Program-made: the position numbers and the translations under genes | Notes under the pieces: generated by a model | Seen by the model: only the letters and a program-made list of their open reading frames with translations | Database searches by the model: none | Told to the model about the DNA's origin: nothing | Part shown: positions 9,426 to 17,430 of the stretch, one piece after another | How positions within the stretch are numbered: the stretch's first letter is position 1 | Layout: every line of letters starts with the position of its first letter | IMG/VR virus record: IMGVR_UViG_3300011987_000008 | Span: 1 to 37,653 of that record | Direction: 5' to 3' (one strand) | Length of the DNA stretch: 37,653 nt | Source of the DNA: a virus

Positions 9426-9713
9426 TTAGTTGGAGTTAGTACCTGAAGCTACTGTAGTAGAGTCACTTAAGTCTACTGCACCCGGTGCTGTCGTACTAAC
9501 AGTAATCACCACGTGTGACGACACGATATTGGATGCGGTATTGCGGTGTAGTAAAATGTCGCCCACTTTCATACCGCGATTACCCCCATCAGTGATAAAA
9601 CCCGTTACTTGCACCGTAGCGCCCGCATCGGCTGAGTTGTGTGTCCATTGTTGCCCAGCGCCCGTCATAGGGCTTTCGGTAACTAAACACAAATTTGCTG
9701 GTGTATAAGCCAT
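9426..9713 (-). CDS. Probable capsid decoration/cement protein
   Basis: A 95-residue, Thr/Ser/Val/Gly-rich all-beta-looking protein with no charged core, encoded immediately after the capsid gene. BPP-1-type phages have a small cement protein gene (Bbp16) next to the capsid gene; from memory that protein is larger, so the equivalence is uncertain. The sequence has a GNRGMKVGDILLHR motif as in small surface beta-sandwich proteins. It is followed by a strong hairpin. Assigned by position and composition only. Confidence 0.55.
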   Translation of the reverse strand: MAYTPANLCLVTESPMTGAGQQWTHNSADAGATVQVTGFITDGGNRGMKVGDILLHRNTASNIVSSHVVITVSTTAPGAVDLSDSTTVASGTNSN

Positions 9714-9747
9714 GATTTAATACTCCTTTATTTAATTTGGTTGTAAA

Positions 9748-10581
9748 TTATAGTGCTGCGTAAGCTGAACCGTCATGGTTTAGAACCACGACACCGGCGT
9801 TTTGCAATAATTTAGAACCAGTATACATTGACGTACGAGCGAATGAATAGTCTTGCTCTTCATCACGGCCTACTGAGGTAGCAATGCCGCCTGAGTTAAT
9901 CGCATTGCCGATAGAGTTCTTGTGATACAAGAAACATTTTTCGGCACTGGTACCCTTGCCAGGCAAGTTAGGATGCACAATGAAGTTCACTCCTGCCCAA
10001 CGGTACATGGTCAATGCGCCATCAAATGGTTTGTTGCTCACGTAATCTACTGACGCAAACTCTTTAGTTTGCATTAGGTATGCGTGGAAAGCTGGTGTGA
10101 TTAAAGCTGAGATATTGCCATCCAATGGGATTGCGTTGTTACCTAAGACTGTTAGGCCCCACATCACCATGCTCAAGCTAGCTGTATTAGCTGCGCCAGT
10201 GTCTTGGGTAGCGGTATTTAACTCGCCGATAATGTCTTGGTCAAGTTTACGGTTAACTACACCCATTGAAGTTTCTTGCATGATACGGCGTTGATCGCCT
10301 TGTGATGCAAACACGTTGAAACCTGATTTACGACCCAAGTCATGCCACTCAACAAGAGTAGCTGTGTATTGATCGTTAGCATCTGCACGTGCTGGGATTA
10401 AACCGTTAAGGCCACGTGTTACGGCTGTAGCATTACCTGAGCCAGCTACCAAAAATACGGCGGCGTTGCCCTTAATTTCAGTTTCAGTGGTAACGGTGTT
10501 ACGCACTAGGGATTGGTTCTGCTCAAATGCGGCGATAAACTCGGCGCGGTATTGCGTTTGAAAGGCTGAATCTGTAGACAT
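9748..10581 (-). CDS. Major capsid protein
   Basis: This 277-residue protein is encoded right after the scaffold gene. Its start has AAGGAG upstream. It opens FQTQYRAEFIAAFEQNQSLVRNTV, which matches the N-terminal arm of podovirus HK97-fold capsid proteins, and it contains the conserved LVEWHDLGRKSGFNVFASQGDQRR region where such proteins carry a glycine-rich E-loop/spine-helix junction. YRWAGVNFIVHPNLPG in the second half resembles the P/A-domain boundary. The length is shorter than T7 gp10A (345) but fits the BPP-1-type capsid. Hundreds of copies build the head around the scaffold. Confidence 0.88.
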   Translation of the reverse strand: MSTDSAFQTQYRAEFIAAFEQNQSLVRNTVTTETEIKGNAAVFLVAGSGNATAVTRGLNGLIPARADANDQYTATLVEWHDLGRKSGFNVFASQGDQRRIMQETSMGVVNRKLDQDIIGELNTATQDTGAANTASLSMVMWGLTVLGNNAIPLDGNISALITPAFHAYLMQTKEFASVDYVSNKPFDGALTMYRWAGVNFIVHPNLPGKGTSAEKCFLYHKNSIGNAINSGGIATSVGRDEEQDYSFARTSMYTGSKLLQNAGVVVLNHDGSAYAAL

Positions 10582-10689
10582 GATTGATACTCCTTAGTTA
10601 ATTGATATAAATTACATATCAGCTAGTTTGGGGTATCCTTGGCTTCATATCTGACGGGTGCCTCTTACGAGATCGTCCAACAAAACATT

Positions 10690-10737
10690 AAAGGGGCCGT
10701 GCTTGCTGGTGTTACTAATTCAGCACGGTACCCCTTT
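10690..10737 (-). terminator. Long hairpin between scaffold and capsid genes
   Basis: On the minus strand AAAGGGG(TA)CCGTGCT pairs fully with AGCACGGCCCCTTT apart from a two-base bulge. The stem can extend by CTG/CAG inside the loop. It is followed by AATGTTTTG. It lies in the 174-base gap between scaffold and capsid. Either it is an imperfect terminator that reduces read-through, or it stabilises the capsid mRNA 5' end. Confidence 0.6.
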
Positions 10738-10755
10738 TAAAATAAAATACAACTA
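10725..10755 (-). promoter_or_regulatory. Candidate promoter with repeated TTGTAT-TTTATTTT motif (copy near capsid)
   Basis: A 17-base sequence, TAGTTGTATTTTATTTT on the minus strand, begins just after the scaffold stop codon and recurs exactly at 21669-21685. Read as a promoter it gives TTGTAT, 16 bases, then TACCGT, which is a poor -10 box. The -10 would fall inside the hairpin arm. The repeat is certain; the promoter role of this copy is weak. Confidence 0.35.
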
Positions 10756-11769
10756 TTATTTCATTTTTTCTTGCACTGTTATTAGATCACGGTACCGAGC
10801 TTGATTCTTCTCGGCTAGTGGACCTTTCCAGTAGTCACTGGTTTTGTCGCCCATCATCTTAGTAAGACCTGCCAACTCTGTTTCAATCGCTGCTGCGGCA
10901 TTGGTACCAGAACCCGGTACGACGGTAGCCACCGGGTTAACTTGTCGCGCTAGGTCAGCCAACCAGCGCAAGGTATCTGGATGTGAACCTAATGGCGTGC
11001 CATCGGCCAAGCGTGCGCCCGCCAGTAAATCGGGTACGCTGCCGGGGGCTGTTTCAAGTAAGCCCTTAATCAAGCTCTTGTTTAGTTTGGTTTCTGGCCC
11101 CCAGACTTCGCGCAAGGCTTCTTCACCCGTTTCTTTGGCGTTGTAGTCTAACTGATTGCGTGCTTCGATTTGCTTTTCCTGCTCTTTGAAGTACCAAGCC
11201 AAGCTGCTCTTGACTTGCTCTGGGCTAAGATTAGCGTCCAGTGCATTTTTCAAGAAGTCATCGACGACTGGTTTATCGGCTTCGCCAATCACTAATCCGT
11301 CTGGTAGCTTCGTGTCGTAGTCTTCTGCCTTGGCTGGAATACCATTCTCAGTACGCCACTCAGCTAACTGCTCTGGGGTAGCGTCTTTAGGTAAGGCGCT
11401 CTTCATTGTGCCACTGGCGATTTTATTCTGCGCAGCGATCAGCGCCTCGGCCATTGAGTCTACTGAAGTATAACGCGCTAGGCGTTTTTCCAGTTTCTCG
11501 TCACCTTTTGCAATTCGGGTACGGATGGTGGCCCAGTCATCTACCGTAGCCGCGACGTCATCCTTACCGGTGTCTTCGTTTGTGGTAGCGGCCGTGGCCG
11601 TGGCTTCTGTGGTATTTGTTCCGGTACCTGCGGTATTTGTTTCAGTGGTAGCTGCCGTTGAGTCAGTGGCGGTAGCCGTTGTCGTTGTCGTAGTTGCTGC
11701 GGTATTGGTTGCCGTTGTTGCGGGGGTATCGGTAGCTGTTGCTGCCGCGCCCGTGTTTTCGTCTGCCAT
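10756..11769 (-). CDS. Scaffolding / capsid assembly protein
   Basis: 337 residues upstream of the capsid gene. The first about 70 residues are almost entirely Thr, Ala, Asn and Glu with no regular structure (a run of TTTTTTA type). The rest is charged and helical: WATIRTRIAKGDEKLEKRLARYTSVDSMAEALIAAQNKI resembles the conserved region of podovirus capsid-assembly proteins (T7 gp9-like, BPP-1 Bbp18-like). Scaffold proteins copolymerise with capsid and are then removed. The C-terminal KNQARYRDLITVQEKMK is probably the capsid-binding helix. The low-complexity head is longer than usual. Confidence 0.82.
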   Translation of the reverse strand: MADENTGAAATATDTPATTATNTAATTTTTTATATDSTAATTETNTAGTGTNTTEATATAATTNEDTGKDDVAATVDDWATIRTRIAKGDEKLEKRLARYTSVDSMAEALIAAQNKIASGTMKSALPKDATPEQLAEWRTENGIPAKAEDYDTKLPDGLVIGEADKPVVDDFLKNALDANLSPEQVKSSLAWYFKEQEKQIEARNQLDYNAKETGEEALREVWGPETKLNKSLIKGLLETAPGSVPDLLAGARLADGTPLGSHPDTLRWLADLARQVNPVATVVPGSGTNAAAAIETELAGLTKMMGDKTSDYWKGPLAEKNQARYRDLITVQEKMK

Positions 11770-11792
11770 TTTTAATGCTCCTTGGTTGTGGT

Positions 11793-12107
11793 TTAATTAT
11801 CTTTTAATGCACTTAAATTAAGTGTTATCAACTTTACTATCTGCAAACCAACGCCACGTTTACCTGCGGCATAGGCACTTTCCATAGGGTCAGTCCTGAA
11901 GGTATTCTGGTAGGTTTCTGACGCTGAATAGATTATCCAGTTTATTGCGCGTTGTTGCTGCGCTGGGCTGGCCTCACCACGGACAAGGGCTTGTAAAGCC
12001 CCTGCGTCTGCGATCTCCCAGTCGGCTGGGTAATCCGCACTACGACGGATTACCCTTTTAGATGTAGCAACTCTTTTAGGCGTAGTAGCTTGTTTAGGCG
12101 TAGTCAT
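11793..12107 (-). CDS. Bbp19-like protein between portal and scaffold
   Basis: 104 residues with a basic N-terminus (TPKRVATSKRVIRRS). This is followed by a domain with ALQALVRGEASPAQQQRAINWII, then ESAYAAGKRGVGLQIV. The pattern L-x-x-L...G...F/Y...N/D...A-x-x-x-G-x-R-x-V/xGL is what I know from the Bbp19-like family encoded at the same place in BPP-1-type phages. Its exact role is not known to me; position suggests capsid maturation or portal function. Confidence 0.65.
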   Translation of the reverse strand: MTTPKQATTPKRVATSKRVIRRSADYPADWEIADAGALQALVRGEASPAQQQRAINWIIYSASETYQNTFRTDPMESAYAAGKRGVGLQIVKLITLNLSALKDN

Positions 12108-12110
12108 TAT

Positions 12111-13772
12111 TTACATCCCTTGGGTATTCTCAGTAAGACTTGAAGGATTACGGCCTCCTTGGGGTGCGCCTTCGTGTAAGGTCTTGACAACATCGGCTCC
12201 TTGTTGCATGGTCGAGAGCAATTGAGCGGATTGTTGCTGCTGTTTATCGGCATCAACAAGTTTTTGTACTTCACCCTCACTGCGTGTCCAAGCCGCAGGG
12301 ACGCCTATCGACTTGAGTACGTCGCGTAAAGCTTTACTCGCGTCAATGATATGCACTGCCGTAGGGTCAACCTGCACAGTCTGTGCCAGCATTTGACCAG
12401 CTTCGATAAAACGTTGACCTTTCTCGCGCTCTACAGCATCGTGCAATGGGGATTCGAAAGCAAACTCAATCTCTTTACCACGAAGCTCGGTAGGCATGTC
12501 CATCGGTGAACCGAATGCGCCAGCCCGTAGCATTTTGTTAAAAGTAATTTCACAAAGAGGGGCGTTGTACTCAGTTTCCATTGGCTCAAACAAGGGCATG
12601 GCTTGACGGATATACTCCTGAATCCGCTGTCCGACTTCATAAGCCGTCATATCATTCCCTGCTTGAGGTAAAGCGATCTTATTTAGATAGAAAGCTTCAG
12701 CGATCATTTCACGGGTGTCCTTGGTCATTTCTAACCCAAGTGTAATGCCGCTCTTATCGTTGGTAATTGGCCGTAGTACCTCGCCAAGACGCTCGTCGTA
12801 ATCACTATCTACAAAAGTTATACCACCCGCATAGACATTGATATCACCCCTGATAGCTTCTTGAGTAGCCAATAGAGGTGGGCTGACGGCCTTTTCACCA
12901 GCTTCAAGCAATACGGCTGTCATGGCCTGTATCAAACGTGCGTCTGGCAATGCTGCTACCGTAGCGGGAGAATAGGCGTACTGAGAGCCTGAAACAGTCT
13001 GCCAGCGAGGTATTCCGTACTCCTGTTCGAATACTCCAACCTCTTCGATAATGGCTTTGTGATCAATGTCGATATAAACTGACTTGAATTTGGTCTTTAC
13101 TTTAGCCCCGTACTCGCATTGGTCAGCGGGTAGGATTACGTGCCAGACATTAGTTTCAGCGTAGGGGTCTTTTTCAAGCTTGGTGATAATATCCGGGTGC
13201 AATTTGTCACGTCCGAATGTTGAAGCTAATAGCCGTGCGGATGGTTTCCAGCGCCGATAGACGGTTTCTACCCCACCCCCTTGGTCTTCTACCCAAGCCA
13301 TATCCCGCAAGTGCCAGCACCGGTATAGCATGCCCGTAGCTGTAGGGTTAAGCGTTGTCTGAATGGCGCACTGCCCAAATGTAGCAAAGTCGTGGTCGCC
13401 CTCTTTAGTAGCCCGTACGAACTGGCTACTCTTATGGTACATGGCCCGGCGCATACGGCCTTCAGCCCATTCAATCCATTGCCTTGCTTCGACACCAATG
13501 GTATCCCAATTGTCTGTCGTGCGTATGTGGTACCAGTTTTTGCTTGACGGCCTGAGCATAGCGCCAAAGGCATTGCCCAGATCACGACGTGCCAGTACCG
13601 GATAACTCGTCATAAGGTGATCGGCAAAGGTGTCGCCCATATTGCGCGAAGCCGTGAAATCAGCCCGTTCAGGGTAGAAGTTCTCAGCAAGCGCTTGCCA
13701 TAACGTCATTAACGCCGTACGTTTACTGAAGAGCTGTTCACCTTGTTGCTGAAGGTAGGTAGGTAAGTCCAC
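12111..13772 (-). CDS. Portal / head-to-tail connector protein (T7 gp8-like)
   Basis: A 553-residue protein (T7 gp8 is 536) beginning at a GTG directly after the previous TAA, with AGGTGG upstream. It carries typical podovirus connector features: LMTLWQALAENFYPERADF near residue 20, LARRDLGNAFGAMLRPSSKNWYHIR around 60-83, and LNKIALPQAGNDMTAYEV near residue 370 preceding the MPLFEPMETEYNAPL helix. The C-terminus is Gln-rich with ALRDVLKSIGVPAAW. Twelve copies form the DNA channel and docking site for the terminase and gp11-like protein. Confidence 0.93.
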   Translation of the reverse strand: MDLPTYLQQQGEQLFSKRTALMTLWQALAENFYPERADFTASRNMGDTFADHLMTSYPVLARRDLGNAFGAMLRPSSKNWYHIRTTDNWDTIGVEARQWIEWAEGRMRRAMYHKSSQFVRATKEGDHDFATFGQCAIQTTLNPTATGMLYRCWHLRDMAWVEDQGGGVETVYRRWKPSARLLASTFGRDKLHPDIITKLEKDPYAETNVWHVILPADQCEYGAKVKTKFKSVYIDIDHKAIIEEVGVFEQEYGIPRWQTVSGSQYAYSPATVAALPDARLIQAMTAVLLEAGEKAVSPPLLATQEAIRGDINVYAGGITFVDSDYDERLGEVLRPITNDKSGITLGLEMTKDTREMIAEAFYLNKIALPQAGNDMTAYEVGQRIQEYIRQAMPLFEPMETEYNAPLCEITFNKMLRAGAFGSPMDMPTELRGKEIEFAFESPLHDAVEREKGQRFIEAGQMLAQTVQVDPTAVHIIDASKALRDVLKSIGVPAAWTRSEGEVQKLVDADKQQQQSAQLLSTMQQGADVVKTLHEGAPQGGRNPSSLTENTQGM

Positions 13773-14024
13773 TTAATTGCCACCTAATGTTTGGCTGTCA
13801 CTAGTATCGCTAAGGATTGTACTAGCGCGACCACCACGTGATTGTTGCGCTAGAAGCGCTTGGCGTTTTGCCGCTAGTGTGGCCGCAGAATCTTCTGTCG
13901 GCATGACTGTCGGCGTTGAAACTTGAGGCGCATACTGTTTAGGGGTATCCGGCCTGTTCATCATGCCACCGATTACTGAAACACCTGCGGCAATTAACGG
14001 TATAAAAGGGACTACTGCGGCCAT
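13773..14024 (-). CDS. Small protein with RGGRASTILSD motif, third of a paralogous trio
   Basis: 83 residues. An N-terminal hydrophobic stretch (VVPFIPLIAAGVSVIGGMM) could be a membrane or core helix. The C-terminal part reads AKRQALLAQQSRGGRASTILSD and ends TLGGN. The RGG-x-AST-x-LSD segment is shared with the two genes upstream. Its ribosome binding site, AGGAGG, is made by the last codons of the preceding gene. Proteins of this kind are common between terminase and portal genes in podoviruses, but I know no function. An assembly or ejected minor virion role is possible. Confidence 0.75.
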   Translation of the reverse strand: MAAVVPFIPLIAAGVSVIGGMMNRPDTPKQYAPQVSTPTVMPTEDSAATLAAKRQALLAQQSRGGRASTILSDTSDSQTLGGN

Positions 14025-14025
14025 A

Positions 14026-14205
14026 TCATCCTCCTAGCATATCTGATAAAACTGTTGAAGCTACGCCGCCGCGTTGTTGCGCTGCGGCTTGCGATCTTTT
14101 CTTTGCCATGTCTGTTACTGTCGTGTCCTCGACAGGAATGACTTTTTGCGCTGGTATCGGCGCTTGTGCTTGTTGTTTTTGTCCACCACCAAACATGCCG
14201 CCCAT
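14026..14205 (-). CDS. Small 59-residue protein, second of the paralogous trio
   Basis: Starts with MGGMFGGGQKQQAQ and ends AAQQRGGVASTVLSDMLGG. The start ATG at 14205 has TAGGAGG upstream, contributed by the final codons of the gene before it, and its own last codons (CTA GGA GGA) provide the site for the next gene. Its C-terminal motif RGG-x-AST-x-LSD matches the downstream paralogue closely. The gene is tightly packed with one base before the next ATG. Coding status is well supported by spacing and shared motif; function is unknown. Confidence 0.75.
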   Translation of the reverse strand: MGGMFGGGQKQQAQAPIPAQKVIPVEDTTVTDMAKKRSQAAAQQRGGVASTVLSDMLGG

Positions 14206-14206
14206 A

Positions 14207-14563
14207 TCAGCCTCCTAGTACACCAGAAGACGCCACAGCGCCACGTTGTTTTCTTTTGTTCATTACATCACTCAGGATAGAGTCTAAACCTTCTGAGTCT
14301 GCTGTTGTATCAAGTCCTAAGTCTTTACGTATCTTTGCATTGGTCGGTGCGTCGGTGGAAGGTGTTGTGGCGATTGGCGTAGAGGCCCCGACTGTCATAC
14401 CACTCAAGCCTAAATCTGGCCCTGCATTGCCTCCCCCTACAGTAATCGCTGGACCTTTATTCGTACCTAATACCGAGCCAAGTACAGAATTAGGTGGAGC
14501 TACGTATCCGGGGTCACCCGGTTTTTTTTGTACTTTACTGCTCGCGCTTACCGTTGTAAACAT
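14207..14563 (-). CDS. Small Gly/Thr/Pro-rich protein, first of the paralogous trio
   Basis: 118 residues, disordered N-terminal two thirds rich in Pro, Gly, Thr and Ser. The C-terminus reads SILSDVMNKRKQRGAVASS and ends GVLGG. The RGA-V-AS...LGG ending is a weaker copy of the motif in the next two genes. The ATG overlaps the TerL stop as TAATG. The final codons GTA CTA GGA GGC form the ribosome binding site of the following gene. A role linked to packaging or portal assembly is possible from the context only. Confidence 0.7.
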   Translation of the reverse strand: MFTTVSASSKVQKKPGDPGYVAPPNSVLGSVLGTNKGPAITVGGGNAGPDLGLSGMTVGASTPIATTPSTDAPTNAKIRKDLGLDTTADSEGLDSILSDVMNKRKQRGAVASSGVLGG

Positions 14564-17151
14564 TATTTTCTCCCAACCCTGCCTAAGTTAACCTTCGGTA
14601 CACTATGCTTATTTTTCCAACCACCCTGCACATTCGCTTGTTTTAGTCCATCCCACCAAGCCATTACCACTGCGTCACCCTTATCCGGTGATCGGCCTAA
14701 ACGTTTAACCAAGTCGGCCTTTGGCTCAACCTGTATACCGTTAGGGCCTATCTTGTAGCTTGGTGCACATAAATCGGCCACTAGCTCGGGGTCTTCAGGC
14801 AACATTATCGGTGAACCTTGTTCTTGTGAAGGGTCCAGCGCTTCACGAAACCGCCAGTAAGCTTCAGCCCGTACATTAAAAAAAGTTATCTGCTTGTCTA
14901 CGGTACGCCTATTGGATTGCTTAACACCCATGTAACTCGCCGTATCAATACCATTTTCTTTTAGGTGCGCGTAAGCATCCCCACCCCAGCCACCCCCGAT
15001 ATCAATAATTACTTTGGCGCTATCTCGTCGGCTGGTAATTACCAGCCCCGCAACGGTCTTGCCATCCGGTGTGAGTTTACCTGCTACTACTTTGAGCGGA
15101 GCATACCAGCCGTCGTAGCGAATTGCAAGCACTGTATTATCGGAGTTACCACTCCACATTGTACTCCCGCCCCGACGGACCATTATCGTTTTTAATGGTG
15201 TAGATACACAGTACACCAAACCCTCATAGGGTACTCGTTGTACTTTTTCTTTGTCTATGTAAGCTTCTCGGCCTTGAGTTTCTGTAACGGTGTAGCAATC
15301 CTTTTTGCGGATTACTTTTCTGTTACCTATACTGAATTCGCTACCCGCTAGGTGTACGCATTTTGCTTTACCACACCGTCCGAGTTTGCTTAATACTTCT
15401 TGTATGTCATCTACCAGTAGTTTGCTCGTCGTAGTGTAACTACTGGTACCACCCCTGTTTATCGAGCCATCACCTAAACGATACTCTTCAAGGAAAGCTT
15501 CAAGTACTTCTGGTGGGGCTTCTTTTATCTCCCTTGGTATTTTTTTGTTAGCCGCATGTACACCGCAATTAACTGCTAACCATTCACCTATAGTATTGTT
15601 CGATAATTCCCACCCGCTCCTACTTTTTGTTTCGCGCGCTACTAACCCCATACGTTTTAGTAACACACCTATCCGGTCGTATTTATACCCCTTATTTTGT
15701 GAGATATTTATGCGCCATCTACCGTTAGCTCTAACCTCTTTAAAAGTGCATCCTTCGGATACAAACCAGCCTAAAAATCTAGCCCAGTCCTCGAAGGTAA
15801 AAGAATACTCTTTATCCCTGCTACCCCCGTTGGGCATTATTAAGCTGGTTTTAAAACTTTTCGTAACGGGCGTACTACCTACCCACGTATTCGTCCTTTT
15901 TGAATTAAAATACCTAGGCAGGGCATCGTACCGCTGCACGCTATAGGCCGTAGCTTTTGGACTCTTAGCTAAAAGATTATGGTTATCAGTGATAGCAAAA
16001 TTTATTCCCCTAGCAGGTTCGTACACATTTAGTTCGCCCTTAAAAGGGTAAGCGTGTAGATGTGTAATATCACCCCACTTGGCTATTTCACCATCTAGCG
16101 TAAGGACTTTTTCCGCACCAGTTAAGGCACTAAATAATTTCCACCCATCATCGGTGAGTATTTCTGTCTTGTCGTCAAAACAACCACCTTGTGCCACGTC
16201 CACACCAATAGCACACATCGGTACATTAACAGGCGGCACGCTTTTCCAGCGCTTTTGCGCCTCGCGCACCCAACTTGTAGGAATGGTTTGGAAAGCATTA
16301 TCCGCTAGACCGGCGGTAAAACTACCGTCACGGTAAGCTGCGCGATACTCGGCTGGAAGGCCATCTAACGTAGCCCCATAATTCGTTGCTGCGAGGTCGG
16401 GATTGTCTGATAACTTGGCGGGGATGAAAGTCCTAGACCGCGCGTAGACTTCTTCATCATTGACGATATGTGGGCCTCTGCCATCTACTTCAACCTCTTT
16501 ACCATCGTCGCCCGTGGTATACCAGCGGAGTTCACCATACTGAGCAGGGTTAGGGTGCGTTGGGTCTAACCATGCGCCCCAGCGTTTCAACACCCATAGG
16601 CCTTCTGGTTGTGTTGGGGGATTACCTGCGGCTACTATACGGCAACGTTGATTGATATCTACCGAACGATTCCAGCCGATGATAAAGGTGTACTGGCTTT
16701 CGGTAAAGTCACTGACTTCGTCAAAGCAGTATAGATCTTTAGGGTGCCCTTTACGTTTTTGCTTATCCTCTTCAAGCTGGCAACCACCAAGCTCAACTAA
16801 CCGTCCATCTGATATGCGCCACATACCGTGTTGCGCGCTCCACCCGTCACGTGTGCCGAGGATACTAGCCATGCGCTCCACTAACCCGTCGACTTCTTTA
16901 TTGGTGCGCCGCAGTATAAGCGAGTTTTGGTGCGCAGTAATCGCCAAGCCTATCTCAAGGTCGGTCTTGCCTCCACCCGCTTGGCCGCCGTAGAATATTT
17001 CGTCAGCTTCAGAAAAATAGGCCTCTATCTGAGGCCCGGGGTTAGGTACCCATTTCATGCTTTTGGTAGAATCCAAGGCGACCTTTGTGAGTTCGCCTTG
17101 GGCTTCTGGTGACAGGCTCGTGAGTTGAGCCAGTATTTCGTTTAAATTCAT
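14563..17151 (-). CDS. Terminase large subunit interrupted by an intein
   Basis: 862 residues, of which 346 (C324-N669) are intein, leaving a 516-residue terminase. Walker A is GGQAGGGKT (residues 55-63), Walker B is LYCFDE ending at D144-E145, and VAAGNPP (173-179) is the coupling motif. The RuvC-like nuclease has GVDVAQGG (D318), VIIDIGG (D717) and KGDAVVMAWW (D826). The intein sits just after GVDVAQGG, between two glycines' end and SDNTVLAIRYDG, in the middle of the first nuclease motif. The enzyme translocates and cuts concatemeric DNA at the portal. The ATG overlaps the preceding stop as ATGA. Splicing must occur for nuclease activity, so intein removal is a possible control point. Confidence 0.95.
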   Translation of the reverse strand: MNLNEILAQLTSLSPEAQGELTKVALDSTKSMKWVPNPGPQIEAYFSEADEIFYGGQAGGGKTDLEIGLAITAHQNSLILRRTNKEVDGLVERMASILGTRDGWSAQHGMWRISDGRLVELGGCQLEEDKQKRKGHPKDLYCFDEVSDFTESQYTFIIGWNRSVDINQRCRIVAAGNPPTQPEGLWVLKRWGAWLDPTHPNPAQYGELRWYTTGDDGKEVEVDGRGPHIVNDEEVYARSRTFIPAKLSDNPDLAATNYGATLDGLPAEYRAAYRDGSFTAGLADNAFQTIPTSWVREAQKRWKSVPPVNVPMCAIGVDVAQGGCFDDKTEILTDDGWKLFSALTGAEKVLTLDGEIAKWGDITHLHAYPFKGELNVYEPARGINFAITDNHNLLAKSPKATAYSVQRYDALPRYFNSKRTNTWVGSTPVTKSFKTSLIMPNGGSRDKEYSFTFEDWARFLGWFVSEGCTFKEVRANGRWRINISQNKGYKYDRIGVLLKRMGLVARETKSRSGWELSNNTIGEWLAVNCGVHAANKKIPREIKEAPPEVLEAFLEEYRLGDGSINRGGTSSYTTTSKLLVDDIQEVLSKLGRCGKAKCVHLAGSEFSIGNRKVIRKKDCYTVTETQGREAYIDKEKVQRVPYEGLVYCVSTPLKTIMVRRGGSTMWSGNSDNTVLAIRYDGWYAPLKVVAGKLTPDGKTVAGLVITSRRDSAKVIIDIGGGWGGDAYAHLKENGIDTASYMGVKQSNRRTVDKQITFFNVRAEAYWRFREALDPSQEQGSPIMLPEDPELVADLCAPSYKIGPNGIQVEPKADLVKRLGRSPDKGDAVVMAWWDGLKQANVQGGWKNKHSVPKVNLGRVGRK
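15145..16182 (-). other. Intein with LAGLIDADG homing endonuclease, inside TerL
   Basis: 346 residues. Block A is CFDDKTEILTDDGWKLFSAL with nucleophile Cys1 (C324 of the precursor). Block B is ITDNHNLLAK with the T-x-x-H pattern (T388, H391). Dodecapeptide-type motifs FLGWFVSEG (acid at E466) and FLEEYRLGDG (D561) mark an endonuclease insert. Block F is GLVYCVSTPLKTIMVRR, and block G is MWSGN followed by extein Ser670. The residue before the terminal Asn is Gly rather than the usual His. Cys1 and Asn plus Ser+1 are all present, so splicing is expected; the Gly may slow Asn cyclisation. Confidence 0.92.
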
Positions 17152-17420
17152 TGGGGAAAGCCAGTGAATACCGTTGGTGCGACGGCATAAGTAAGCTTTA
17201 TGTAGTCGTTAGGAGCGAGCAACACGCTACCCGCTATTAGTCCAAGGATAAAATACGCGGCATTATCGCGGCTTACTGAAATTACCGTTACCGTGCCGCC
17301 GCTAATAACCAGCAATATAGGAAAGCCCGTAGTGTTTTGCCATGCCACTGTAGAAGCCGGCGGGGTAATAACTGCGGGTGCTGCTGCTGCATTACTATTG
17401 CCGCTTTGTCTCCAAGGCAT
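17148..17420 (-). CDS. Small fibre-region protein, function unknown
   Basis: 90 residues. A Pro/Ala linker (AAAAPAVITPPAST) is followed by a beta-rich domain starting VAWQNTTGFPILLVISGGTVTVISVSRD and ending DYIKLTYAVAPTVF. I recall similar small proteins near tail fibre genes in many podoviruses and siphoviruses, where they are thought to decorate heads or fibres. It overlaps TerL by four bases and follows the tailspike. The beta domain pattern suggests a trimeric beta-sandwich, but this is inference. Confidence 0.65.
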   Translation of the reverse strand: MPWRQSGNSNAAAAPAVITPPASTVAWQNTTGFPILLVISGGTVTVISVSRDNAAYFILGLIAGSVLLAPNDYIKLTYAVAPTVFTGFPQ

Positions 17421-17430
17421 TGTATCTCCC

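Noticed and set aside
11525-11821. Val/Ala-rich plus-strand frame opposite the scaffold head
   Set aside because: It is the reverse complement of the Thr/Ala codon repeats and has no gene context.
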